From JBOGFC01 sp050742155 (GTDB lineage Bacteria; Actinomycetota; Acidimicrobiia; Spongiisociales; JALYHC01), in contig JBOGFC010000245.1 of NCBI GenBank assembly GCA_050742155.1, forward strand, positions 1 to 20,569: DNA of 20,569 bases. The letters are read 5' to 3'. Shown here one piece after another: positions 1 through 6,907 of this stretch. The translations under genes were made by a program, and so were the position numbers. Each line of letters begins with the position of its first letter. The first letter of the stretch is position 1. Below the pieces are notes generated by a model that made no database searches, was not told where the DNA came from, and saw only the letters and a program-made list of their open reading frames with translations.

Positions 1-1
1 G

Positions 2-490
2 ATCCCCCTCCTGGAGGACGTCCTGGATCGGGTGGGGGAGGCCGTTGCACTCCTCGTAGAGATCAAGAGTCCCGACCCGGTGGGCAGGCTGGAGGAAGAG
101 ACCCGAAGGCGTCTCGAGGGCTACCGGGGGGCCGTCGCCGTGTGTTCCTTCAATCCTCGCTCGGTGGCCTGGTTCAGGGACCGGGCGCCGGACGTCTTGC
201 GAGGACAAGACGGCAGCGATGAGCCGGACGCCCCTTACGGGCCGGGGCTCGACCTGTCGGCGGATCCCCACTTCGTCGCCTACGACCTGCGTTCGCTCCC
301 GCAAGAGGCCGTGGACCGGGCGCGGGGCCGAGGAATGCCGCTGGTGGCGTGGACGGTGCGTACCTCGGAGGACCTTCGCCGGGCTGGGCGGCTGGCCGAC
401 AACTTCATCTTCGAAGGGATTTCTCCTCTTGGGGGGTCCGGCGGCTGGTCGGGGGGAGAACCGGCCTCGGAAGGCTCGGGGCCGCCATGA
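2..490 (+). CDS. Glycerophosphodiester phosphodiesterase family protein, C-terminal part (5' end outside window)
   Basis: This is the C-terminal 162 residues of a GDPD-type (TIM-barrel) phosphodiesterase, a family that hydrolyses glycerophosphodiesters to sn-glycerol 3-phosphate and an alcohol. The reading frame is open from the first base. It starts with IPLLEDVL, followed by LLVEIKSP, which matches the metal-binding beta-strand motif of the family (E..K). Further on are VCSFNPRSVAWFR, equivalent to the family's 'sFn...l' strand, and PLVAWTVRTSEDLRR, the usual W-T-V/N strand near the C terminus. NFIFEGISP replaces the more common 'D.i.TD.P' ending, so the last strand is atypical. The chain ends in a Gly/Ser/Pro-rich tail. 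The stop codon overlaps the start of the next gene by four bases (ATGA), so the two are probably translationally coupled. With no signal peptide region visible, the cell compartment cannot be judged. Confidence 0.8.
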   Translation: MPLLEDVLDRVGEAVALLVEIKSPDPVGRLEEETRRRLEGYRGAVAVCSFNPRSVAWFRDRAPDVLRGQDGSDEPDAPYGPGLDLSADPHFVAYDLRSLPQEAVDRARGRGMPLVAWTVRTSEDLRRAGRLADNFIFEGISPLGGSGGWSGGEPASEGSGPP

Positions 491-1290
491 CCCCCCAAAC
501 CCCCCGGCCGGCCTATCGGGGCTTCATCTTCGACCTGGACGGGACCCTCTATCGGGGAGAGCGGGCTGTGCCCGGGGCGACCGAGGCCCTGGCCGCGCTG
601 CGGCAGCGCGGGCTGGGGACGGTCTTCGTCTCCAACAATCCCCTCGAGCCGGGTGAGGCCTATGCCGCCAAGCTGACCGGCCTCGGGATCCCCACTCGGG
701 CGGACGAGGTGGTCACCTCGGCCGGGGTGCTGGCCGCTCACCTTGGGCAACACTTTCCGGGCGCCACCCTCTTCCTGATCGGGGAGGCACCGCTGGGCGA
801 GCTGATGGAGCGGGCCGGGTTCCGCCTCACCGACCGGCCGGAGGAAGTCGACGTGGTGGTGGCGGCGCTCGACCGGGCCTTCGACTACGACAAGTGGAAC
901 ATCGCCTTTCAGGCCATCCGGCGGGGGGCGCGCTTCGTGGCCACCAATGCCGACCGGACCCTGCCCATCGAGGGGGGAGAAGTGCCCGATTGCGCCGGCA
1001 TCATCGCCGCCCTGGAGTCCAGCACCGGTCGCCGGGTCGAGCTGGTGGCCGGCAAGCCCTCGAAGCTGATCGCCGAGGCGGCGCTCCGCCGGCTCGGCCT
1101 CCCTCCGAGCGAGGTGCTGGTGGTGGGGGATCGGCTCGAGACCGACATCCTCATGGGCCTCCAGGCCGGCACCGGCACCGCGCTGGTCCTGACCGGGGCG
1201 ACCACCCGCGCCGAGCTCGGTGCCTCGGAGATCCGGCCCGGTCATGTCCTCGAGACGGTCGGGGAGGTGGTGAGGCTGGCGGCGTCGTAG
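487..1290 (+). CDS. HAD-IIA (NagD/PGP-like) sugar-phosphate or glycerol-3-phosphate phosphatase
   Basis: The 267-residue protein is a complete HAD-superfamily subclass IIA phosphatase. Motif I is FDLDGTLYRG, with nucleophile Asp16 and acid/base Asp18. Motif II is the serine of VFVSNNP (Ser49, Asn50). Motif III is Lys190 in AGKPSK, and motif IV is VVGDRLETD (Asp215, Asp220). The cap between motifs II and III is the C2a type seen in NagD, p-nitrophenyl phosphatase and phosphoglycolate phosphatase homologues. The ATG start overlaps the upstream phosphodiesterase stop codon. Family knowledge: the Mycobacterium tuberculosis HAD-IIA enzyme Rv1692 is a glycerol-3-phosphate phosphatase in lipid head-group recycling. 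The coupling to a GDPD gene here makes the same reaction the leading inference, but substrate cannot be read from the motifs. It is followed by a 91-base gap and then the transporter genes. Confidence 0.88.
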   Translation: MTPQTPRPAYRGFIFDLDGTLYRGERAVPGATEALAALRQRGLGTVFVSNNPLEPGEAYAAKLTGLGIPTRADEVVTSAGVLAAHLGQHFPGATLFLIGEAPLGELMERAGFRLTDRPEEVDVVVAALDRAFDYDKWNIAFQAIRRGARFVATNADRTLPIEGGEVPDCAGIIAALESSTGRRVELVAGKPSKLIAEAALRRLGLPPSEVLVVGDRLETDILMGLQAGTGTALVLTGATTRAELGASEIRPGHVLETVGEVVRLAAS

Positions 1291-1371
1291 GGCCGGTCGC
1301 CCTCCCCGGGCGGAGGCGGGGCATCAGGTGTAGGGTGGCCGGGTCGGCTTCGATTGGAGCGACAGGACGAG

Positions 1372-1377
1372 AGGAGG
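1372..1377 (+). promoter_or_regulatory. Strong ribosome binding site for the substrate-binding protein
   Basis: AGGAGG lies four bases upstream of the ATG at 1382. The 91-base gap before it is the only sizeable spacer within the + strand locus. A TANNNT-type hexamer, TAGGGT (1331-1336), could be a -10 box for an internal promoter, but no convincing -35 sits at the right distance. A separate transcript start for the transporter genes is therefore only possible. Confidence 0.5.
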
Positions 1378-1381
1378 CGGG

Positions 1382-2848
1382 ATGAAATCGATCAGCTCTC
1401 GATACTTGTTCGCCCTCACGGTGCTCGCCCTGGTGGCGGGGGCCTGCGCCCCGGCCGGCCAGGCGCCCGGGACTACGGCCGCGCCCCCGGGCACCACGGC
1501 CCCCACCGGGACGACCGCCCCCGTCACGACCCAGCCGACCGGCGAGGCGATCACGGTCACGGTGATGGAGAACGCCATCCGGGGTGGCAAGAACGCCATC
1601 ATCGCCGACTGGTACTTCGACTACGCCATCCCCACCTTCCAGGACAACATGGCCGCCGAGGGCCGGAACGTCACGGTGGAGTTCATCGAGACCGGCATCG
1701 ACGACGAGGACTACAAGTCCCGGCTGGCACTCGACCTGTCGGTGGGCGAGGGGCCCGACGTGATCGGCTTCGACTCCTTCTGGCTGAGCGAGTTCGTAGC
1801 CGCCGGACTGCTCCAGCCGCTCACGCAGGTGGTGGGGCCGGAGGTCGAGGACTGGGAGGGATGGGGGCAGATCCCGGAGGCAGTGGCCGGCAGCCTGGAG
1901 ATCGAGGGGGAACGCTACGGGATCCCCTTCGGGACCGACGGCCGGGTGATCTACTTCCGCAAGGACCTCTTCGCTCAGGCGGGCCTGCCGGAGGACTGGC
2001 AGCCCACCTCCTGGGAGGAGATCCTCGAGGCGGGACGGACCCTGCAAGCGGCCCTGCCCGAGGTGACCCCGTTGCAGTTCAACGCCGGCGTGTCGATGGG
2101 CGAGGCCACCACCTTGCAGGGCTTCATCCCCATCCTGCTCGGCACCGGAAGGGAGCTCTACGACTTCGAGGCGCAGCAGTGGCTGGGCGACACGCCCGAG
2201 TTGCGGGCGGCGCTCGAGTGGTTCCGGACGGTGTACGACGAAGGCCTGGGCGATGCCGAGTTGCAGGTGCGGGCCGATGGCCGCGACCAGTCCTTCGAGC
2301 GATTCTCCAATGGTGAGATCGCCGTGCTGGCCGAGGGCGACTTCTTCTGGCGAGGGGTGATCTCGGAGGGCTCCAACTTCCCGATCGAGAACCGCGAGGA
2401 GATCGTCGGCTGGGCCAAGATCCCGGCCCGGGATCCCGGAGCGGGTATCCGCGGCCAGGACTTCGTGAGCGCCTCGGGGGGCACGGGCCGGGTCCTCAAC
2501 CCGAACACCCAGAACCCGGAGGTCGCCTGGGCGTTCCTTTCCTTTCTCGGCTCGGAGGAGGCCCTCTCCAACTTCGTCCAGGTGCAGCCGCGTATCACGG
2601 CTCGCAGTGATGTCAATGAGACCGCCATCGCCGATGACCCGCTGCTGACCTTCATCTCTGAGGAGATCCTCCCCATCACCTGGTATCGGCCCGGCTTCGA
2701 GCAGTACCCACAGGTCTCGGAAGCCATCCAGCTGATGGTGGAGAACGTGATCTCGGGGCGGATGACGGTGGAAGAGGCGGCCCAGGACTACCAGTCCACT
2801 CTCGAGGGGATCGTCGGCGCCGAGAACGTTGCCAGCTCGAGCGGCTGA
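1382..2848 (+). CDS. ABC transporter substrate-binding lipoprotein (family 1, UgpB/MalE-like)
   Basis: This is the 488-residue extracellular solute-binding component of the importer encoded downstream. The N terminus is a lipoprotein signal: a basic start, a hydrophobic core (LFALTVLALV) and a lipobox ending at Cys22 (VAGAC). A low-complexity Thr/Pro/Gly linker follows (residues 23-54, with repeated GTTA units), as is common in surface lipoproteins of actinobacteria. The mature part has classic family 1 features: GEGPDVIGFDSFWLSEFVAAGLL near residues 115-140, the YGIPFGTDGRVIYFRKDLF strand-hinge region near 180-198, SWEEILEAGRTLQ, and a late NPEVAWAFLSFLGSEEAL helix. Length is usual once the linker is allowed for. 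The ligand is unknown. Glycerophosphodiesters are suggested by the flanking phosphodiesterase, phosphatase and PHP genes, but oligosaccharides are the commonest ligands of this family. Confidence 0.9.
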   Translation: MKSISSRYLFALTVLALVAGACAPAGQAPGTTAAPPGTTAPTGTTAPVTTQPTGEAITVTVMENAIRGGKNAIIADWYFDYAIPTFQDNMAAEGRNVTVEFIETGIDDEDYKSRLALDLSVGEGPDVIGFDSFWLSEFVAAGLLQPLTQVVGPEVEDWEGWGQIPEAVAGSLEIEGERYGIPFGTDGRVIYFRKDLFAQAGLPEDWQPTSWEEILEAGRTLQAALPEVTPLQFNAGVSMGEATTLQGFIPILLGTGRELYDFEAQQWLGDTPELRAALEWFRTVYDEGLGDAELQVRADGRDQSFERFSNGEIAVLAEGDFFWRGVISEGSNFPIENREEIVGWAKIPARDPGAGIRGQDFVSASGGTGRVLNPNTQNPEVAWAFLSFLGSEEALSNFVQVQPRITARSDVNETAIADDPLLTFISEEILPITWYRPGFEQYPQVSEAIQLMVENVISGRMTVEEAAQDYQSTLEGIVGAENVASSSG

Positions 2849-2894
2849 AGCCGCCCCTGAAGGAATAGGGCTCCGCCGAACCGAGGGCGCCGCC

Positions 2895-3755
2895 GTGCTC
2901 GGGAGCAAGGGTGCGGCGGCGTTCGTCGCCCCCGCCTTGGGGCTGATCGGGGTTTTCCTCATCTTTCCGGCCCTCTGGACCCTCTACCTGGGACTCACCA
3001 ACTTGCGCCTCCTCGGCCTGGCCGCCGCCCAGCCCCGTTTCGTCGGCCTGGACAACTTCGCCCAGGCCATCACCGATCCGCTGTTCGCCAACTCGCTAAG
3101 GGTGACGCTGGCCTTCGTGCTGGGCTCGGCGGTGATCGGGCAGATGGGTCTCGGCTTCACCCTGGCCTGGCTGCTGCGGGACTGGAGGAGTTGGGGACGC
3201 CAGGTCCTCGAGGTGCTGGTCATCCTGGCCTGGATCATCCCCGGCTCGGTGGTGGCGTTCCTCTGGATCGCCTTCCTGGACGGGCGCACGGGGACCCTCA
3301 ACTCGGTGGTCCCCTTCTTCGGGCAGAACGAGTGGCTGCTGCGACAGCCGCTTGGGTCGATCATCGTCTTCAACACCTGGCGAGGGACCGCCTTCTCGAT
3401 GTTGCTCTTCGGGGCGGCCCTCAACGCGGTGCCGCCCTCCCACCTGGAGACCGCTCGCCTGGCCGGGGCGAGCGCCTGGCAGCAGCTACGCGACGTGGTG
3501 CTCCCCACCATCCGGGGCCACATCCTCACCACCCTGCTGCTGGTGAGCCTCTGGACCTTCAATCTGTTCACTCCCTTCCTGCTCACCCAGGGCGGGCCCA
3601 ACTTCCGCACCGAGGTGCTGCCGATCTTCATCTTCCGGGAAGCGCTGCGGTCCGGGCAGTTCGGCTACGGGGCGGCCATCTCGGCCATCATGTTGCTCAT
3701 CAACCTGGCCATCGCCCTCTTCTACCTGCGGATACTTCGGGAGCGATCGTCTTGA
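2895..3755 (+). CDS. ABC transporter permease, MalF/UgpA type
   Basis: The 286-residue integral membrane protein has about six transmembrane segments and is the first permease subunit of the importer. The first segment is rich in Ala/Leu/Ile/Phe (residues 9-33). The cytoplasmic EAA loop that docks onto the ATPase is clear at residues 185-203, with ETARLAGASAWQQLRDVVLP. Ends such as LTQGGPNFRTEVLPIFIF are typical of the MalF/UgpA class ('lT.GGP...T..l...iy'). The GTG at 2895 was chosen because a GAGG sits about eight bases upstream and it places a short cytoplasmic tail before the first membrane span. The frame is open back to a TTG at 2829 that would overlap the binding-protein gene by 20 bases. 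That start is possible but has no well-placed ribosome binding site. Confidence 0.9.
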   Translation: MLGSKGAAAFVAPALGLIGVFLIFPALWTLYLGLTNLRLLGLAAAQPRFVGLDNFAQAITDPLFANSLRVTLAFVLGSAVIGQMGLGFTLAWLLRDWRSWGRQVLEVLVILAWIIPGSVVAFLWIAFLDGRTGTLNSVVPFFGQNEWLLRQPLGSIIVFNTWRGTAFSMLLFGAALNAVPPSHLETARLAGASAWQQLRDVVLPTIRGHILTTLLLVSLWTFNLFTPFLLTQGGPNFRTEVLPIFIFREALRSGQFGYGAAISAIMLLINLAIALFYLRILRERSS

Positions 3756-4606
3756 CGACGGCTCCTTTGACCCAGGGCCCGGGTCGGGTGGTGCGGGCGG
3801 TGCTCACCCGGATCGGCTTCTACCTCTTCGTCCTGGTGGCGGGGGCCTTCTTCGCCTTGCCCATGCTCTGGCTGGCCATCACCCCGTTCGACGGCCGGCC
3901 CAGCCTGGGGATCGGCGTGCCGCAGCTCACGCTGAGAAACTTCGCGGAGGTCTTCGAGAACCCGTTTGCCCTCTCCTCGCTGCGGAACTCGGTGATCCTG
4001 GCGGTGACGACGATGGCCCTGGTGGTGGCGTCGGCGGCGCTCTCCGCCTACGCGCTCAGCCGGGTGCGCATCCCCGGCCGGGACCTGCTCTTGTACGTGT
4101 TGCTGCTCTTCTCCTCGGTGGTGAGCGGGACCGCCGCCATGGTGCCCCTGTTCTTGCTGGTGTTCGAGCTCGGCCTGATCAACAGCTTCGTAGGGGTGGT
4201 GCTGGTGCTGGCCGGCGGCCTCCTCCCGGCCGGGATCTTCATCCTCAAGGACTTCATGGACACCGTCCCCCGCAGCTACGAGGAATCGGCCCGGGTGGGG
4301 GGAGCCTCATCCCTGCAGATCCTGCGGGACATCGTGGTGCCGGTGGTACGTCCCGGGCTGGCGGTGATCGGGGTGTGGGCGGCGGTCAACGTGTGGGGGG
4401 ACTTCTTGATCCCGTTCATCTTGCTGCGCAGCCCCGACAAGTTCCCGGCGGCGGTGGTGATGTTCAGCTTCTACACGGAGGGGGGCCAGGCCAACCTGCG
4501 ACAGATCGCCGCCTTCTCCTTCCTCTACTCGATGGCGGTGGTGATCATGTACGTGATCGTGCACCGGCGCTACGGTTTCCGCTTCTACGGAGGGATCAAG
4601 GGCTGA
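3752..4606 (+). CDS. ABC transporter permease, MalG/UgpE type
   Basis: This is the second, 284-residue permease subunit, with about six membrane spans beginning near residue 20 (IGFYLFVLVAGAFFALPMLW). The EAA loop runs over residues 176-197 (YEESARVGGASSLQILRDIV plus VP). The MalG-class C-terminal pattern WGDFLIPFILL...FPAAV is present. The start is TTG at 3752, overlapping the preceding TGA (TTGA); the next in-frame GTG codons, around 3790, would trim only the cytoplasmic tail. The 3' end shares one base with the ATPase gene start (TGATG). The last residues, RRYGFRFYGGIKG, resemble the usual '.r.f..Gl..GavKG' ending of these permeases, so the protein is intact. Confidence 0.9.
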   Translation: MTTAPLTQGPGRVVRAVLTRIGFYLFVLVAGAFFALPMLWLAITPFDGRPSLGIGVPQLTLRNFAEVFENPFALSSLRNSVILAVTTMALVVASAALSAYALSRVRIPGRDLLLYVLLLFSSVVSGTAAMVPLFLLVFELGLINSFVGVVLVLAGGLLPAGIFILKDFMDTVPRSYEESARVGGASSLQILRDIVVPVVRPGLAVIGVWAAVNVWGDFLIPFILLRSPDKFPAAVVMFSFYTEGGQANLRQIAAFSFLYSMAVVIMYVIVHRRYGFRFYGGIKG

Positions 4607-5733
4607 TGGCCAAGATCGAGATCCGCTCGCTCACCAAGGTGTTCCCGGGAGGGGTCAAGGCGCTCGACGACCTGACCCTGAGCATCGAGGCGGGTGAGTT
4701 CTTCGCCTTGCTGGGCCCTTCCGGGTGCGGTAAGACCACCCTGCTGCGCACCATCGCCGGCTTGGAGTTGCCCACCGCCGGCTCGATCTCAATCGGCGAA
4801 ACCGAGGTCACCCACCTTTCGCCGGGCGAGCGGGACCTGGCGATGGTCTTCCAGGACTATGCCCTCTATCCACACATGACGGTGGTGGACAACATCGCCT
4901 ATCCGCTCAAGATCCGCAAGGTGGCGACCTCCCAGCGGCGGGCCACGGCCGCCGAGGTGGCCGGCAGCCTCCAACTCGAGGGCCTGCTCGACCGGCGGCC
5001 CCGCCAGCTCTCCGGCGGGCAGCAGCAGCGAGTGGCGGTGGCCCGGGCCATCGCCTACCGGCCGAGAGCTTTCCTCTTCGACGAGCCACTCTCCAACCTC
5101 GACGCCCGCCTCAGGCTGGAGGCCCGAACCTTCCTGCGGCGGCTCCAGCAGGACTTGGGGGTGACCACCATCTACGTCACGCACGACCAATCGGAGGCGC
5201 TCGCCTTGTCCGACCGGATGGCTGTCATGGAGGCCGGCAAGATCCGCCAGCTCGGCACCCCTCTCGAGGTCTACGAGCGGCCGGCCTCGTTGTTCGTGGC
5301 CGGGTTCATCGGCTCCACTCCGATGAACCTGGTACCGGGCACAGTCGACGGAGACTCGGTGAGGATCGGTGACGTGCGCCTGCCGGTTCCCGGAGAGGCC
5401 GCCCCTCACCTCACCGCCGGTGAGGAAGTGGTGCTCGGGATCCGGCCGGAGCACGCCCCCCTCTCTGAGACCGAGCAGGCTCCCGGCATCTCCGGGAAAG
5501 TGGCGGTCGTCGAGCTGTTGGGCACCGAGTACCTGGTCACCGTTGAGTCCGACGAGCTCTCCTTCAAGGCCACCACCCGCCAGGCTCCCAAGCTGGGGGA
5601 GCGCGCCTGGGTGGTCCCGGAGCTGGACCGGGCCCTCCTGTATCGGGCCGGCGACGGTGGCCTGGTGGGCACCGAAACCGCTGAGCCGGCGGTGGAGGAG
5701 GCGGCGGAAGCCCTGGCCGGCTCCGAGAGGTGA
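4606..5733 (+). CDS. ABC transporter ATP-binding protein, MalK/UgpC type
   Basis: This 375-residue ATPase powers the importer. It has Walker A GPSGCGKTT (37-45), Q-loop Gln83 in VFQDYALYPHMTV, signature LSGGQQQR (135-142), Walker B FLFDE (156-160), a D-loop SNLDA and H-loop His193 in VTHDQ. The C-terminal part (from about residue 235) is the TOBE/OB-fold regulatory domain of the MalK/UgpC/MsmX group, including GFIGSTPMNLVPG and GIRPEHAPL. An acidic Ala/Glu-rich tail follows (EPAVEEAAEALAGSER), longer than in typical homologues. The ATG shares a base with the upstream stop. The downstream PHP gene begins inside its last codons (GTGA), so all three transport subunits and the PHP enzyme are very probably co-expressed. 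Confidence 0.94.
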   Translation: MAKIEIRSLTKVFPGGVKALDDLTLSIEAGEFFALLGPSGCGKTTLLRTIAGLELPTAGSISIGETEVTHLSPGERDLAMVFQDYALYPHMTVVDNIAYPLKIRKVATSQRRATAAEVAGSLQLEGLLDRRPRQLSGGQQQRVAVARAIAYRPRAFLFDEPLSNLDARLRLEARTFLRRLQQDLGVTTIYVTHDQSEALALSDRMAVMEAGKIRQLGTPLEVYERPASLFVAGFIGSTPMNLVPGTVDGDSVRIGDVRLPVPGEAAPHLTAGEEVVLGIRPEHAPLSETEQAPGISGKVAVVELLGTEYLVTVESDELSFKATTRQAPKLGERAWVVPELDRALLYRAGDGGLVGTETAEPAVEEAAEALAGSER

Positions 5734-6899
5734 TCGTTCGGGGTACCTGGACTCAGGAGGACCGGGCCGAGTCGATCTACCGATACCTGCCATTCGAGGT
5801 CCCTTCCGGGTGCCCGGCGGTCTCGGTCCGGCTCGACTACGAGCGGACCGCCGGGGTGATCGACCTGGGCGTGTTCGACCCGGCCGCCTTTCGAGGCTGG
5901 ACCGGAAGCGCCCGGGCCGGCTTCGTGATCACCTCCACTGACGCCACGCCCGGGTACCTGCCGAGGGAGATCGCGGCCGGGGAGTGGCGGGTGATGCTGG
6001 GCTTGCGCCGGATCCCACCGGAGGGGATCGAGTACCTGGTGGAGGTGCGGCTGGAGGAGTCCTCTCCCGAGCCCATGCCCCCGGCACCTCCTCCGGCGCC
6101 CCGACCGCCCCGCCGCCGGCTGCCGGCCTCGGCGGGCCGCAGCTGGGTGGCCGGGGACCTGCACAGCCACACCGTCCATTCGGACGGGGTGCTGACGGTG
6201 CCCCAGCTCGCCAACCTGGCCCGCGCCTCCGGGCTGGACTTCGCGGCGGTGACCGACCACAACACGGTGAGCCATCACCCTCATCTGGCCGAGGCGGGTG
6301 GTCGATACGGAGTCCGGCTCATCCCCGGCCAGGAGGTGACCACCGATGATGGGCACGCCAACTGCTTGGGCGACGTTGAATGGGTGGATTTTCGTGGCAC
6401 CGCCGACGACTGGTTGCGCGCCGTCGAGTTGGCAGGGGGCCTGATGTCGATCAACCACCCGCTCGTCCCCGACATGGGATGGCGCAAGGAACTGCGCCAA
6501 CCGACGCCGCTGGTGGAGGCCTGGCACTGGACCTGGGACCAGCGCTCCGAGGAGCCGTGGGACTGGTGGCCCAGGCACGGAGGGATCCCGGTCGGGGGAA
6601 GCGACTTCCACTCCCCGGCTGCCGACCGCCTGGGATCGCCCACCACCTGGGTGGAGGTGGAGGGTGGCGACGTTCTGGGGGCGTTGCGTGCCGGGAGGGT
6701 GGCACTGTCGGCGGAACCACGAGGGCCGCTGCTGCTACGCCACGACGAGGAGCTGGTGGCGATCGATGCCGAGGGGACCGTCCTGGAAGGACCGGGCCTC
6801 CGCGAACCGATCCGCGGCGACCGGGTGACGATGGCGGTCGGTAAGGGTCTCTGCAGGCTCCGCGACGGGAGGGGGCGGGTGGTGGCCCTCGTGCCGTAA
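5730..6899 (+). CDS. PHP-domain (CehA/McbA-like) metal-dependent phosphoesterase
   Basis: The 389-residue protein has a beta-rich N-terminal domain (about 1-110), a Pro/Arg-rich linker (113-132) and a C-terminal PHP domain. The metal-binding motifs of the PHP family are all visible: GDLHSHTVHSDG (Asp143, His145, His147), AVTDHNT (Asp176, His177), IPGQEVTT (Glu202) with GHANCLG (His209), INHPLV (His243) and GGSDFHS (Asp292, His294). The arrangement of an N-terminal beta domain plus PHP resembles the CehA/McbA family of hydrolases. PHP proteins usually hydrolyse phosphoesters, including cyclic or diester substrates, with two or three metals. The GTG start overlaps the ATPase stop by four bases, tying this enzyme to the import system and suggesting it acts on the imported compound in the cytoplasm. 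No signal peptide is visible. It ends only eight bases from the convergent mannosidase gene. Confidence 0.85.
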   Translation: MIVRGTWTQEDRAESIYRYLPFEVPSGCPAVSVRLDYERTAGVIDLGVFDPAAFRGWTGSARAGFVITSTDATPGYLPREIAAGEWRVMLGLRRIPPEGIEYLVEVRLEESSPEPMPPAPPPAPRPPRRRLPASAGRSWVAGDLHSHTVHSDGVLTVPQLANLARASGLDFAAVTDHNTVSHHPHLAEAGGRYGVRLIPGQEVTTDDGHANCLGDVEWVDFRGTADDWLRAVELAGGLMSINHPLVPDMGWRKELRQPTPLVEAWHWTWDQRSEEPWDWWPRHGGIPVGGSDFHSPAADRLGSPTTWVEVEGGDVLGALRAGRVALSAEPRGPLLLRHDEELVAIDAEGTVLEGPGLREPIRGDRVTMAVGKGLCRLRDGRGRVVALVP

Positions 6900-6907
6900 G
6901 AGGGGGC

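Noticed and set aside
1301..1316. Hairpin CCTCC-ccgggc-GGAGG after the HAD gene
   Set aside because: The stem is only five bases, with no following T-run, so it does not qualify as a terminator.
2829..2894. Earlier TTG start for the first permease
   Set aside because: It would overlap the binding-protein gene by 20 bases and has no ribosome binding site at a workable distance. The GTG at 2895 has GAGG upstream. It is not excluded.
1151..2962. 603-residue minus-strand frame opposite the binding-protein gene
   Set aside because: It is an antisense shadow of high-GC coding DNA, with no recognisable domain and with low-complexity Arg/Gly/Pro/His composition. The + strand gene has clear lipoprotein and family 1 motifs.
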